NCBI GenBank assembly: GCA_031551695.1 | Contig: JAVBNG010000018.1 | Coordinates: 21,462 to 85,461, forward strand | DNA: 64,000 bases | Source: JAAYCI01 sp031551695 | Lineage (GTDB): Bacteria > Bacillota > Clostridia > Oscillospirales > Ruminococcaceae | Reading direction: 5' to 3' | Shown here: one piece after another, positions 25,208 to 33,700 of the stretch | How positions within the stretch are numbered: position 1 is the stretch's first letter | How the letters are laid out: each line of letters opens with the position of its first letter | Program-made: the position numbers and the translations under genes | The notes under the pieces: generated by a model | Databases searched by the model: none | The model's input: the letters and a program-made list of their open reading frames with translations, nothing else | What the model was told of the DNA's origin: nothing

Positions 25208-26175
25208 ACGTAAGAGCCCAGAGCATTGAGGCCGTAGTGCGGCAGGTGCTGGCGGAGCGCGGCGGGACGAAAGCGGCGGGGACTGCTTCCCCTGCGGCGG
25301 CGGGTTTCCCTGCGGGCACGCAAACGGCGGTACCGGTTTCCCCCGCGCCGGCAGCCGGCGCAGCGGCCGCGCCGCAGGCGCCCGCCAAGCCCGGCGCGGC
25401 CGAGCAAATGGATTTTTGGCAAAAGGCAAACACGGCAAGGCCCCAAACCCAGGAGCCGCAGCATCTCTCCGAGCAGCTTTCCGCCGATTTGCGGCAGATG
25501 AAGGACAGCACCACCGCCCGCATCTGCATCGGCCGGGCCGGGCCGCGGCTGGCAACAAGGGCCCTGCTTGCCCTGCGGGCCGACCACGCCGCCGCCCGCG
25601 ACGCCGTGATGAGCGACGTGGATGAAGCGCTGCTGGAACGGCTGGGGTTGTTTTCCATCCAGACCCTGTGCGAAAGCCGGGGCCAGCACCTCACCCGGCC
25701 GGATCTCGGCCGCCAGTTCAGCGCGGAAGCACTGGCCGAGGTACAGGCCAAGTGCAAGCAAAAGCCTCAGGTGCAGGTGTATTTGAGCGACGGCCTGAAC
25801 GCGCTGGCCATCAACGAAAACGCCGAAAACTTCTGGGAGGCGCTGAAGGACGGCCTTGCCTTGCGTAACATCGATGTGGGCACGCCTTTCTTTGTGAAGT
25901 ACGGCCGGGTGCCCGCCATGGACCATCTGGCCGAGGCGCTGCAGCCGGAAATCATCTGCGTGCTCATCGGCGAGCGGCCGGGCCTTGGCGGCAACCAGAG
26001 CATGAGTGCATACATTTGCTACCGCCCCACCGTGGGCATGCCGGAAAGCCGCCGCACAGTGCTTTCCAACATCCACAAGGAGGGCACCCCCGCCGTGGAG
26101 GCAGGCGCCTATGCCGCCGAACTGCTGGAGATTATTTTGCGGGAAAAACGCAGCGGCGTGGATTTGAAACTGTAA
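25201..26175 (+). CDS. eutC: Ethanolamine ammonia-lyase small subunit
   Basis: 324 residues. The N-terminal amphipathic helix (VRAQSIEAVVRQVLAE, residues 3-18) looks like a microcompartment targeting peptide. It is followed by a long Ala/Pro-rich linker (about 20-75) and the cobalamin-binding EutC fold (TTARICIGRAGPRLATRALL, DGLNALAINENAENF, GERPGLGGNQSMSAY). The linker is longer than in enteric EutC. Forms the heteromeric lyase with EutB. Confidence 0.95.
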   Translation: MVNVRAQSIEAVVRQVLAERGGTKAAGTASPAAAGFPAGTQTAVPVSPAPAAGAAAAPQAPAKPGAAEQMDFWQKANTARPQTQEPQHLSEQLSADLRQMKDSTTARICIGRAGPRLATRALLALRADHAAARDAVMSDVDEALLERLGLFSIQTLCESRGQHLTRPDLGRQFSAEALAEVQAKCKQKPQVQVYLSDGLNALAINENAENFWEALKDGLALRNIDVGTPFFVKYGRVPAMDHLAEALQPEIICVLIGERPGLGGNQSMSAYICYRPTVGMPESRRTVLSNIHKEGTPAVEAGAYAAELLEIILREKRSGVDLKL

Positions 26176-26194
26176 GAAGGGGGCGCGAAGTAAA

Positions 26195-26851
26195 ATGATA
26201 CGTGAAAAAATCCCGGCGGCGGTGCTGAGCACCAAGGTCATCGCCAACGTGGCCGCGCCCCTGCTGGGCCAGCTGTGCCCGAAAGAACAGCGCGGCAGCT
26301 TCGGCCTCATCTCCACCGACTGCGACGATGTATCTTACGTGGCGCTGGACGAGGCCACCAAGAAGGCGGACGTGCGGGTGGCCTACGCAAAAAGCCTGTA
26401 CGCTGGCGCATCCAATGCGTCCACCCGGCTGGCGGGAGAGTTTTTGGGCATTTTGGCCGGGCCGGACCCTGAGGAAGTGAAAAGCGGCCTTGCCGCCGCC
26501 TGTGAATTCATGCAAACGGACGCCGCCTTCCAAAAGGCGGACGACGCGGGCACCGTGGTGTATTTTTCCCACTGCATCTCGCGCACGGGCAGCTTTCTTT
26601 CGAAAGAGGCCGGTGTGCCGGAGGGCACGCCGATGGCCTACCTGATTGCCCCGCCCACGGAGGCGCTGTACGGCCTCGACGCCGCATTGAAGGCGGCGGA
26701 GGTGGAGCTGCGGGTGTTTTACGGCCCGCCCACGGAGACGAACTTTGCCGGGGGCTTGCTAACGGGCAGCCAATGCGCCTGCAAGGCCGCGTGTGAAGCA
26801 TTCGAGGAAGCCGTTATCCAGGTGGCGGCGGCGCCTTTGGACATTTTATAA
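26195..26851 (+). CDS. eutL: Microcompartment shell trimer protein
   Basis: 218 residues, a tandem BMC-domain protein with the EutL features TDCDDVSYVALDEATKKA and GLAAACEFMQTDAAF, and the C-terminal GPPTETNFAGGLLTGSQ. EutL forms pseudohexameric trimers with a gated central pore for larger substrates. It follows eutC by 19 bases with an AAGGGGG site. Located between lyase and acetaldehyde dehydrogenase as in other eut loci. Confidence 0.93.
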   Translation: MIREKIPAAVLSTKVIANVAAPLLGQLCPKEQRGSFGLISTDCDDVSYVALDEATKKADVRVAYAKSLYAGASNASTRLAGEFLGILAGPDPEEVKSGLAAACEFMQTDAAFQKADDAGTVVYFSHCISRTGSFLSKEAGVPEGTPMAYLIAPPTEALYGLDAALKAAEVELRVFYGPPTETNFAGGLLTGSQCACKAACEAFEEAVIQVAAAPLDIL

Positions 26852-26864
26852 AAAGGAGGAAACG

Positions 26865-28427
26865 ATGCAACTGGACAAGGACCTTGCTTCCGTGCAGGAA
26901 GTGCGCAACCTGATGGGGGCCGCCAAGGCCGCACAGAAGGTGCTGGCCGGGTACGACCAGCAGCAGATTGACGCGCTGGTGGCCGCCGTTGCCGCCGCCT
27001 GTGAAAAACAGGCGGAGCCGCTGGCCAAGCTGGCCGTTGAGGAAACCGGCTTTGGCAACGTGGCAGACAAAACGCAGAAAAACCTGCTTGCCTGCCGCAC
27101 GGTGCATGATTCTATCAAGGACATGAAAACCATCGGCCTCATCGCCGTGGACGAGGCGCAGAAAGTGGAGGAGTTCGCCGTGCCCATTGGGGCCATCGCG
27201 GCGGTCATCCCGTCCACGAATCCCACCTCCACGGTAATGTACAAGGCGCTGATTGCCCTGAAGGCGGGCAACGCCGTGGTGGTGAGCCCCCACCCGGCGG
27301 CCAAAAACTGCATTGCCAAAACCGTGGAAATCATCCGGGAGGCCATCCGGAAGGCGGGCGGCCCGCCGGACGCGGTGGCTGCCGTCACCACGCCGACCAT
27401 GGAGGCCACCGACGCGCTGATGCGCCACAAGGACACCGGCCTGATTTTAGCCACCGGCGGCCCCGGCATGGTGAAGGCGGCCTATTCCTCCGGCAACCCC
27501 GCCCTCGGCGTGGGCGCGGGCAACGGCCCCGCCTACATTGAACGCACGGCAAACGTGCCCGCCGCCATTTCCCGCATCATCCAAAGCAAAACCTTCGACA
27601 ACGGCACCATCTGCGCGTCGGAGCAGAGCATCATTGTGGAGGCGGACATGCTGGAGGGCGTGCTGACCGAGGCCCGCCGCCAGGGTGTTTACTGTATGGA
27701 CGCGAAAGAAACCGCAAAAGTGGGCGGCATTTTGATGCGGGCGAACGGCAGCATGAGCCCGGCCATCGTGGGCCGCACGGCGGCGCAGGTGGGCGAGCAG
27801 GCGGGCATTGCGGTGCCGCCTGGCACGAAGGTGCTGCTGTCCTGCCTGCAGGCGGAGGTGAGCAAACAAAACCCCTACGCCCGCGAAAAGCTGTGCCCCG
27901 TGCTGGGGCTTTTCGCCGTGGCGAATTGGCAGGAGGCCTGCGAACTGTGCAAGCGGCTTTTGGAGAACGAGGGCATCGGCCACACCATGGTCATCCACTC
28001 GGAGAACCTGCCCGTCATCCGGCAGTTTGCGGCGGAAAAGCCGGTGATGCGCCTGTTGGTAAATACCCCCGGCGCCCAGGGCGGCACCGGTATCACCACC
28101 AACCTGGCCCCGGCCCTTACCCTCGGCTGCGGCGCCATGGGCGGCACCGCCACCAGCGACAACGTGACCCCCATGCATCTGCTCAACATCCGGCGGCTGG
28201 CTTGGGGCGTGCGGGACGTTGGCCCTGTGGCCGAAGCGGCCGCCCAACCGGCGGCTTTGGCGGCGGCGCAGGCCCCTGCAGTTCCCGCGGCTGCTTCCGC
28301 GGCCGTGGCGCAGGCAGCGGTGCAAAGCGTGTTTGCCGCGCCGGCGGCGCCTGTGCCCGTGGCAGACATCGAGAGCATTGTGAACGAGGTGATTGCCCGG
28401 CTTTCCCAACAGTGTGACGGAGTTTAG
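26865..28427 (+). CDS. eutE: CoA-acylating acetaldehyde dehydrogenase with C-terminal targeting helix
   Basis: 520 residues. Aldehyde dehydrogenase fold with catalytic Cys in DNGTICASEQS (about residue 247) and the PSTNPTSTVMYKALIALK segment. It converts acetaldehyde to acetyl-CoA with NAD+. Residues beyond about 445 are an Ala/Pro/Val-rich linker ending in an amphipathic helix, DIESIVNEVIARLSQQC. This is the look of an encapsulation peptide, placed at the C-terminus instead of the N-terminus usual for enteric EutE. The start at 26865 follows AAAAGGAGG; the longer frame overlaps eutL. Confidence 0.95.
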   Translation: MQLDKDLASVQEVRNLMGAAKAAQKVLAGYDQQQIDALVAAVAAACEKQAEPLAKLAVEETGFGNVADKTQKNLLACRTVHDSIKDMKTIGLIAVDEAQKVEEFAVPIGAIAAVIPSTNPTSTVMYKALIALKAGNAVVVSPHPAAKNCIAKTVEIIREAIRKAGGPPDAVAAVTTPTMEATDALMRHKDTGLILATGGPGMVKAAYSSGNPALGVGAGNGPAYIERTANVPAAISRIIQSKTFDNGTICASEQSIIVEADMLEGVLTEARRQGVYCMDAKETAKVGGILMRANGSMSPAIVGRTAAQVGEQAGIAVPPGTKVLLSCLQAEVSKQNPYAREKLCPVLGLFAVANWQEACELCKRLLENEGIGHTMVIHSENLPVIRQFAAEKPVMRLLVNTPGAQGGTGITTNLAPALTLGCGAMGGTATSDNVTPMHLLNIRRLAWGVRDVGPVAEAAAQPAALAAAQAPAVPAAASAAVAQAAVQSVFAAPAAPVPVADIESIVNEVIARLSQQCDGV

Positions 28428-28531
28428 CCACGCAGTCGCGGTTTTTACAGCGGTTATACACTTTTTCCGTTTTCAGATACAAACCGAAAAACGAACATCA
28501 TTTTACAACCTAATTTAAGGAGGACAAAACA

Positions 28532-28831
28532 ATGGCAGCAACATTACAGGCACTGGGCATGGTGGAAACAAAGGGGCTGGTGGGCTCCATCGAGGCGGCG
28601 GACGCCATGGTGAAGGCGGCGAACGTGCAGCTGATCGGCAAGGTGCACGTGGGCGGCGGGCTTGTCACCGTGATGGTGCGCGGCGACGTGGGCGCGGTAA
28701 AATCGGCCACGGACGCGGGCGCCGCGGCGGCGGGCAAAATTGGCGAGCTGGTGAGCGTGCACGTCATTCCCCGGCCCCACGACGAGGTGGAAATGATTTT
28801 GCCCACGCTGAAAACCGGCGACAAAAACTAG
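28532..28831 (+). CDS. eutM: Microcompartment shell hexamer protein, first copy
   Basis: 99 residues, a single BMC domain with the classic start LQALGMVETKGLVGSIEAAD and the VTVMVRGDVGAVKSATDAGAAAA segment, forming the main hexagonal tiles of the shell. It is preceded by a TTTAAGGAGG site. It differs from the next gene by only three residues. The 104-base gap before it has a weak imperfect hairpin (about 28462-28495) and nothing else recognised. Confidence 0.95.
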   Translation: MAATLQALGMVETKGLVGSIEAADAMVKAANVQLIGKVHVGGGLVTVMVRGDVGAVKSATDAGAAAAGKIGELVSVHVIPRPHDEVEMILPTLKTGDKN

Positions 28832-28890
28832 CAATATAGGGTTAAATTTTAACACAACAACCGAAACAACACACAACAGGAGGCAGAAAA

Positions 28891-29190
28891 ATGGCAGAAG
28901 TATTGCAGGCACTGGGCATGGTGGAAACAAAGGGGCTGGTCGGCTCCATCGAGGCGGCGGACGCCATGGTGAAGGCGGCCAACGTGCGGCTCATCGGCAA
29001 GGTGCACGTGGGCGGCGGGCTTGTTACCGTGATGGTGCGCGGCGACGTGGGCGCGGTAAAATCGGCCACGGACGCGGGCGCGGCGGCGGCGGGCAAAATT
29101 GGCGAGCTGGTGAGCGTGCACGTCATTCCCCGGCCCCACGACGAAGTAGAAATGATTTTGCCCACGCTGAAAACCGGCGACAAGAACTAG
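28891..29190 (+). CDS. eutM: Microcompartment shell hexamer protein, second copy
   Basis: 99 residues, identical to the first copy except at residues 3, 4 and 33 (Glu, Val, Arg instead of Ala, Thr, Gln). The DNA is also nearly identical, so this is a recent tandem duplication or the result of gene conversion. The Gln33Arg change alters surface charge. ACAGGAGG site. The two copies together would raise the dose of the main shell protein. Confidence 0.95.
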   Translation: MAEVLQALGMVETKGLVGSIEAADAMVKAANVRLIGKVHVGGGLVTVMVRGDVGAVKSATDAGAAAAGKIGELVSVHVIPRPHDEVEMILPTLKTGDKN

Positions 29191-29316
29191 GCCGCTCTGG
29201 CGCAAGGGCGTGTGAAGATGCGAAAGCACAGCGCCTTGCCTGTTTGGGCAAAGGCGGCAGCGTTTACCACGACAGGCCGTAACACGGCACGGCACAGCAA
29301 AGGGAGGGGACACCGC

Positions 29317-30120
29317 ATGGTGGTGACTGAGAGCGATTTGCGCCGCCGGGCGCTGGCGGGTGAAAAAAGCCTGCGGCTGGCGGAAGGGGACATCCTGACG
29401 CCCGCCGCGCGGGACTATGCCCGGCAGCAAGGCCTTGTGGTGCAGCCCGCGGCCGGGCAGGCCGATGCCGCCGCGGCTGCGGTTGCCCCGCCCGGGGCCG
29501 GTGCGCCCCGGGGCCAGGTGATGGACCGCGCCCCCGTGCCCATGGTGAACGGCAAACCGCTGTACGTGGACGAAAGCGGACGAACCTACGGCGAAAAGCC
29601 CGAGCATATGACCCACCTGCACGGCAACGTGCTGGTGGAAAAAAGTCACCCCCGCATCGCCTTTCGCGGCGAGATGGATTTGCTGCAGGCGGATATCCTG
29701 TCCGCCCAGGTGCAGGCCAAGGCCCACGGCTGGGCGGCGCTGGCGGACGATTTGGGCAATGCCCTCTCCTTTGCCCGCGCCGTGCTGGGCAGCGAGGTAA
29801 AGGAGGAACCCCTTCCCTTCCCGCCGCTGCTTGGCTACACGGACGGTGCGCTGCGGGAAGTGAGCCACCACCCCGAGCGGCATTTCGGCATTCCCCATTT
29901 GGTGCCGGACGCGCGGATGGGGCCGGTGGTGGCGGGGCTGAACCGCCTGCGGGCCGAGACGCGGCGGTGCGAGCTTTCGGCTATGGCGGTCTTCAGCCAG
30001 CCGGGCGGCGGGATTTCCCGCGCCGATTTGGTGCAGGCCCTGAACCGCCTGAGCAGCGGATTTTACATTTTGATGTGCCGGGTGAACAGCGGGTTTTACA
30101 CCCGGAACAGGCCGGAGTAG
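29317..30120 (+). CDS. eutT: Cobalamin adenosyltransferase
   Basis: 267 residues. The core matches EutT: EHMTHLHGNVLVEKSHPRIAFRGEMDLLQADILSAQ (starts about residue 99) and the helical C-terminal part. It transfers the adenosyl group of ATP to cob(I)alamin, supplying coenzyme B12 for EutBC. The N-terminal 50 residues form a small domain (VVTESDLRRRALAG, DILTPAARDYARQQGLVV) that resembles the C-terminal domain of the neighbouring PduL. The start at 29317 follows AGGGAGGGG; the 126-base gap upstream holds no gene. Confidence 0.85.
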   Translation: MVVTESDLRRRALAGEKSLRLAEGDILTPAARDYARQQGLVVQPAAGQADAAAAAVAPPGAGAPRGQVMDRAPVPMVNGKPLYVDESGRTYGEKPEHMTHLHGNVLVEKSHPRIAFRGEMDLLQADILSAQVQAKAHGWAALADDLGNALSFARAVLGSEVKEEPLPFPPLLGYTDGALREVSHHPERHFGIPHLVPDARMGPVVAGLNRLRAETRRCELSAMAVFSQPGGGISRADLVQALNRLSSGFYILMCRVNSGFYTRNRPE

Positions 30121-30131
30121 GAGTGATTCCC

Positions 30132-31115
30132 ATGAATGAAACATTGGTACAGGAAATTGTGGCGCAGGTGCTGCGCCGCATGGACGGGGCGGCGGCTTCG
30201 GCGGGCGGGCCCGCAGGGAGCACACGGGCCGGCGTGGCCGGTGAAAACGCCCCCGCCGCAGGACAGATTCCCGTGGAAGTCTCCTCCCGCCACGTGCACC
30301 TGAGCGCCACCCATCTGGATGCGCTGTTCGGCCCGGGGCACGCGCTGGTGCAAAAGCGCCCCCTCTCCCAGCCGGGGCAGTTTTTAAGCGAGGAGCGTGT
30401 GCGCGTCATCGGGCCGAAGGGGGTGCTGGCAGGCGTTGCCGTGCTGGGGCCCACCCGGGGGGCCACCCAGGTAGAGCTTTCCGCCAGTGACGCCCGCGCC
30501 CTTGGCGTGGACGCGCCGGTGCGCATGTCCGGCAACCTTTCCGGCGCGGCGGACGTCACTATCACGGCGGGGGCCAACAGCGTCAGCGCCCCCGGCAGCG
30601 TCATTGTGGCGAAGACCCACATCCACATGACCCCCGCCGACGCGGCCCGCTTCGGCGTGCAAAATGGCTGGAAACTCCCGGTGCGCGTGCCCGGTCAGCG
30701 CAGCGTCATCTTCGAAGGGGTGGAGCTGCGGGTGGACGAAGCCTACCGGCTGGCCCTGCATTTGGACGTGGACGAGGCCAACGCCTGCGTGTGCGGGGCA
30801 GATACCGTTGCCGAACTGTTGTGCGGCAAGACCTTACGGCCGCTGGCGGCTTCCGGCGCGCAGCCGGCGAACGCAGGCGCGTCTTCGATGCCGCAGGCCC
30901 CGGCGCCCGTTCCGGCGGCATTGCAGCGCCAACAGGCGGCCTGCGCCGTGCAGGCCACGCTTTGGGGCAAGGGGCGCGTGGTCATTTCCGCCGAGGAGGC
31001 AAAGGCCCTGTGCAAGGCCGGGCAGGATGTGATACTGCCCAAAAACAGCGTCGTCACCCCCCTTGCGCGGGACGTGTTCCACGACGCGAAAATCCGCTGT
31101 TCCATTGCGGAATAG
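30132..31115 (+). CDS. pduL: PduL-type phosphate acyltransferase
   Basis: 327 residues, longer than typical PduL (about 210). Residues 1-17 (NETLVQEIVAQVLRRM) are a probable encapsulation peptide, then an Ala/Gly linker. The two PduL domains follow with zinc-binding motifs SSRHVHLS (about residue 52) and KTHIHMTPADAARFG (about residue 162). After residue 245 come an Ala/Pro linker and a small C-terminal domain (VVISAEEAKALCKAG, NSVVTPLARDVFHDAKI). The enzyme converts acetyl-CoA to acetyl phosphate and recycles CoA inside the shell, filling the role of EutD. Confidence 0.9.
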   Translation: MNETLVQEIVAQVLRRMDGAAASAGGPAGSTRAGVAGENAPAAGQIPVEVSSRHVHLSATHLDALFGPGHALVQKRPLSQPGQFLSEERVRVIGPKGVLAGVAVLGPTRGATQVELSASDARALGVDAPVRMSGNLSGAADVTITAGANSVSAPGSVIVAKTHIHMTPADAARFGVQNGWKLPVRVPGQRSVIFEGVELRVDEAYRLALHLDVDEANACVCGADTVAELLCGKTLRPLAASGAQPANAGASSMPQAPAPVPAALQRQQAACAVQATLWGKGRVVISAEEAKALCKAGQDVILPKNSVVTPLARDVFHDAKIRCSIAE

Positions 31116-31145
31116 CGGTACACAAGCAGAATTGAGGTGCGCGGA

Positions 31146-31424
31146 ATGAAAATTTGTACAGTGATCGGCCACGTGTGGGCCACCAAAAAAGAGGAGGCCC
31201 TGAACGGCTTGAAGCTGATGGTGGTGCGCGAAAACGCGGACGACGGTGACGAAACCCCCAAAACCCCCCTGGTTGCGGCGGACATGGTGGGCGCGGGCAT
31301 CGGCGAGCGGGTGCTGGTGGTGGACGGCAGCACGGCGCGCTATGCCGTGGGCAACGCGGGCGCGCCCGTGGACGCCGCCATCGTGGGCATCATCGACACG
31401 CTGGAAGTGGACAAAGCCAAATGA
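31146..31424 (+). CDS. eutN: Microcompartment vertex pentamer protein
   Basis: 92 residues with MKICTVIGHVWATKKEEALNGLKLM at the start and the GAGIGERVLVVDGSTAR segment, the EutN/CcmL pentamer family that caps shell vertices. The ATG at 31146 has a GAGGTG site; a GTG nine bases earlier overlaps it. Its end overlaps the next gene by four bases. Confidence 0.95.
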   Translation: MKICTVIGHVWATKKEEALNGLKLMVVRENADDGDETPKTPLVAADMVGAGIGERVLVVDGSTARYAVGNAGAPVDAAIVGIIDTLEVDKAK

Positions 31425-32782
31425 GCGGGGATTTTGTGGCCAAAATATTCGAAGCCGGCGTGGTGGGCTGCGGCGGGGCGGGTTTCCCCACCCACGTGAA
31501 GCTGCAGGGCCCGGCGGAGTGGTTCATTGTGAACGGGGCCGAGTGCGAGCCGCTGCTGCGCACCGACCGCTATTTGATGTGCCACGAGGCCGAAGCGCTG
31601 GTTTGCGCCACGGCCGCCATCGCGCGGCATTTGCATGCGGCATATTGCGCCATCGCTTTGAAGGACAGCTATGAGGAAGAGATCGTCTGCCTGCGCAAAG
31701 CCATCGCCGCCACCGACAACGCGGTGGAACTGTGCCTGCTAGATTCCTTCTACCCCGCCGGCGACGAGCAGCACGTGGTGCAAATGGCCACGGGCCGCGT
31801 GGTGCCGGCCGGGGGCATCCCGCTGGACGTAGGGGTGGTGGTAAACAACGTGGCTACGGTGCTGGCCGTGGCCGACGCGCAAAAGGGCATTCCCCTCACG
31901 CAAAAAACCCTCACCGTGGCCGGGGCGGTGCGAACGCCCTGCATTTTGCAGGTGCCCGTGGGCACGCCGGTGGCGGAATGCATCGCCGCCGCCGGTGGCG
32001 GTACGGAAGCGGCCGGCCGCGTCATCATGGGCGGGCCCATGATGGGCAGGCTGCTTTCGAAAGAGGAGGAAGCCACGGAGGTGGTGACCAAGACCACCTC
32101 GGGCATTTTGGTGCTGCCGGGGGAAAACCCGCTGGTGCTTTTTGCCGAGACGAACGTGCGCCACATCCTGAACCGGGCGCGTTCGGCCTGCATCCAGTGC
32201 ACCTACTGCACCATGCAGTGCCCGCGCTTTTTGCTGGGCCACCCCTTGGAACCCCACCGCATCATGCGCAAGCTGGCCTACGCCGAAAGCCTGGACGCCA
32301 TGCTGGACGATGAAGACGTGAAGCAGGCGCTGATTTGCTGCGAGTGCGGCGTGTGCGAGCTGCACGCCTGCCCCATGGGCCTGCAGCCGCGCAGGGTGAA
32401 CGTGCTGATGAAGCGGCTGTACGCGGGGGCGGGTATCCGCTATAAAAAAGAGGACAAGCCCTGTCTTGTGCAGCCGGAGCTGGAGTGGCGCAAAATCCCC
32501 ACGGAGCGCATAGCCGCCCGCACGGGCATTTCGCAATACTACCACTGGACGCCCGGCCCCGCCAGAGCCCTCGCGCCGGGCACGGTGCGCATCCCGCTGA
32601 AGCAGCACATCGGCGCGGCGGCGGTGCCCACGGTGGCCGTGGGCGACACGGTGGCCGAAAACCAATTGATTGCCGCCTGCCCCGAAAAAGCACTGGGGGC
32701 AAACATCCACACCGGCATCGCGGGCATTGTCACCGCTGTGGACGGCGCCGTCACCATCACCCGGAAGGAGGCAGGGGCATGA
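31421..32782 (+). CDS. pduS: PduS-like RnfC-domain cobalamin reductase
   Basis: 453 residues. N-terminal flavin/NADH-binding RnfC-type region (GVVGCGGAGFPTHVKL), an SLBB domain (VAGAVRTPCILQVPVGTPV) and two 4Fe-4S motifs: CIQCTYCTMQCP (about residue 252) and CCECGVCELHACP (about residue 307). A barrel-sandwich C-terminal domain follows. In propanediol systems PduS reduces cobalamin for the adenosyltransferase. Here it would serve EutT, or move electrons across the shell together with the PduT-like protein next to it (ATGA overlap). Confidence 0.9.
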   Translation: MSGDFVAKIFEAGVVGCGGAGFPTHVKLQGPAEWFIVNGAECEPLLRTDRYLMCHEAEALVCATAAIARHLHAAYCAIALKDSYEEEIVCLRKAIAATDNAVELCLLDSFYPAGDEQHVVQMATGRVVPAGGIPLDVGVVVNNVATVLAVADAQKGIPLTQKTLTVAGAVRTPCILQVPVGTPVAECIAAAGGGTEAAGRVIMGGPMMGRLLSKEEEATEVVTKTTSGILVLPGENPLVLFAETNVRHILNRARSACIQCTYCTMQCPRFLLGHPLEPHRIMRKLAYAESLDAMLDDEDVKQALICCECGVCELHACPMGLQPRRVNVLMKRLYAGAGIRYKKEDKPCLVQPELEWRKIPTERIAARTGISQYYHWTPGPARALAPGTVRIPLKQHIGAAAVPTVAVGDTVAENQLIAACPEKALGANIHTGIAGIVTAVDGAVTITRKEAGA

Positions 32783-33327
32783 TCACCACCATCGGATTTC
32801 TGGAACTGAACAGCATTGCATTGGGCATTGCGGCGGCGGACGACATGCTGAAGGCCGCCGACGTGGAACTGCTGTTCGCCCGGCCCAACTGCCCGGGCAA
32901 GTACAATATTCTCATCAGCGGCGAAGTGGCTGCCGTGGATGCGGCCATGGCCGCCGGCGCGGCGCGCGGCGGGGCCAACGTGCTGCAAACCCTTGTAATT
33001 CCGCGCATCCACCCGTCTGTCATTTTGGCGGTGCAGGCGGCGGGGCAGCCCTTTGAAAAGGCGGCCATCGGCGTGCTGGAGTTTTTCACCATCACCGGGG
33101 CCGTGCTGGCCGGCGACAAGGCCGTGAAGGCCGCCGAGGTGCAACTGCTGGACATCCGGCTTGGCACCGGTATCGGGGGCAAATCCTTCGTGGTGCTGGG
33201 CGGCGAGACGGCGGCGGTGGAGCAAGCCGTGGCCGTGGCCGGCGCCGAGGCAACCGGCGAGGGCACCCTCATCGGCTCGGTGGTCATCCCGAACCCGGAC
33301 CCTCGCCTGTACGACAATTTACTGTAA
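32779..33327 (+). CDS. pduT: PduT-like tandem-BMC shell protein with probable 4Fe-4S pore
   Basis: 182 residues made of two BMC domains (ITTIGFLELNSIALGIAAAD and AIGVLEFFTITGAVLAGDKAV). The cysteine in ARPNCPGKYNI (Cys38) corresponds to the PduT Cys that, three per trimer, holds a 4Fe-4S cluster in the central pore. Paired with pduS it offers an electron path through the shell. AAGGAGG site; starts within the stop of pduS. Confidence 0.9.
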   Translation: MITTIGFLELNSIALGIAAADDMLKAADVELLFARPNCPGKYNILISGEVAAVDAAMAAGAARGGANVLQTLVIPRIHPSVILAVQAAGQPFEKAAIGVLEFFTITGAVLAGDKAVKAAEVQLLDIRLGTGIGGKSFVVLGGETAAVEQAVAVAGAEATGEGTLIGSVVIPNPDPRLYDNLL

Positions 33328-33346
33328 CGAAGAAAGGAGGCCCGCC

Positions 33347-33700
33347 GTGGACGAGCGCCAGAACATCAGCCGTTCCATCCAGGAATATGTGCCCGGCAAG
33401 CAGGTGACACTGGCCCATCTCATCGCGAACCCAGTCAGCAGCCTGTACGCCAAGCTGGGCGTGGTGGACGCCGCAACGGGGGCACTCGGCATCCTCACCA
33501 TTACCCCCAGCGAGGCCGCCATCATCGCGGCGGACATCGCCACCAAGGAGGCCCTGGTGGACATCGTGTTCATGGACCGGTTCAGCGGCTCCGTGGTGGT
33601 GAGCGGGGACGTTTCCAGCGTAGAGAACGCCCTGCGCCGCGTGCTGGAGGTGCTGTGCGAGCAAATGGGCTTTTCCGCTACTACCCTCACCCGCACATGA
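33347..33700 (+). CDS. eutS: Microcompartment shell protein, bent hexamer
   Basis: 117 residues from a GTG start with AAAGGAGG at good spacing. The circularly permuted BMC fold is recognisable from RSIQEYVPGKQVTLAHLIANP and ILTITPSEAAIIAADIA. EutS/PduU hexamers are bent or carry a beta-barrel over the pore. The end overlaps eutP by four bases. Confidence 0.93.
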   Translation: MDERQNISRSIQEYVPGKQVTLAHLIANPVSSLYAKLGVVDAATGALGILTITPSEAAIIAADIATKEALVDIVFMDRFSGSVVVSGDVSSVENALRRVLEVLCEQMGFSATTLTRT

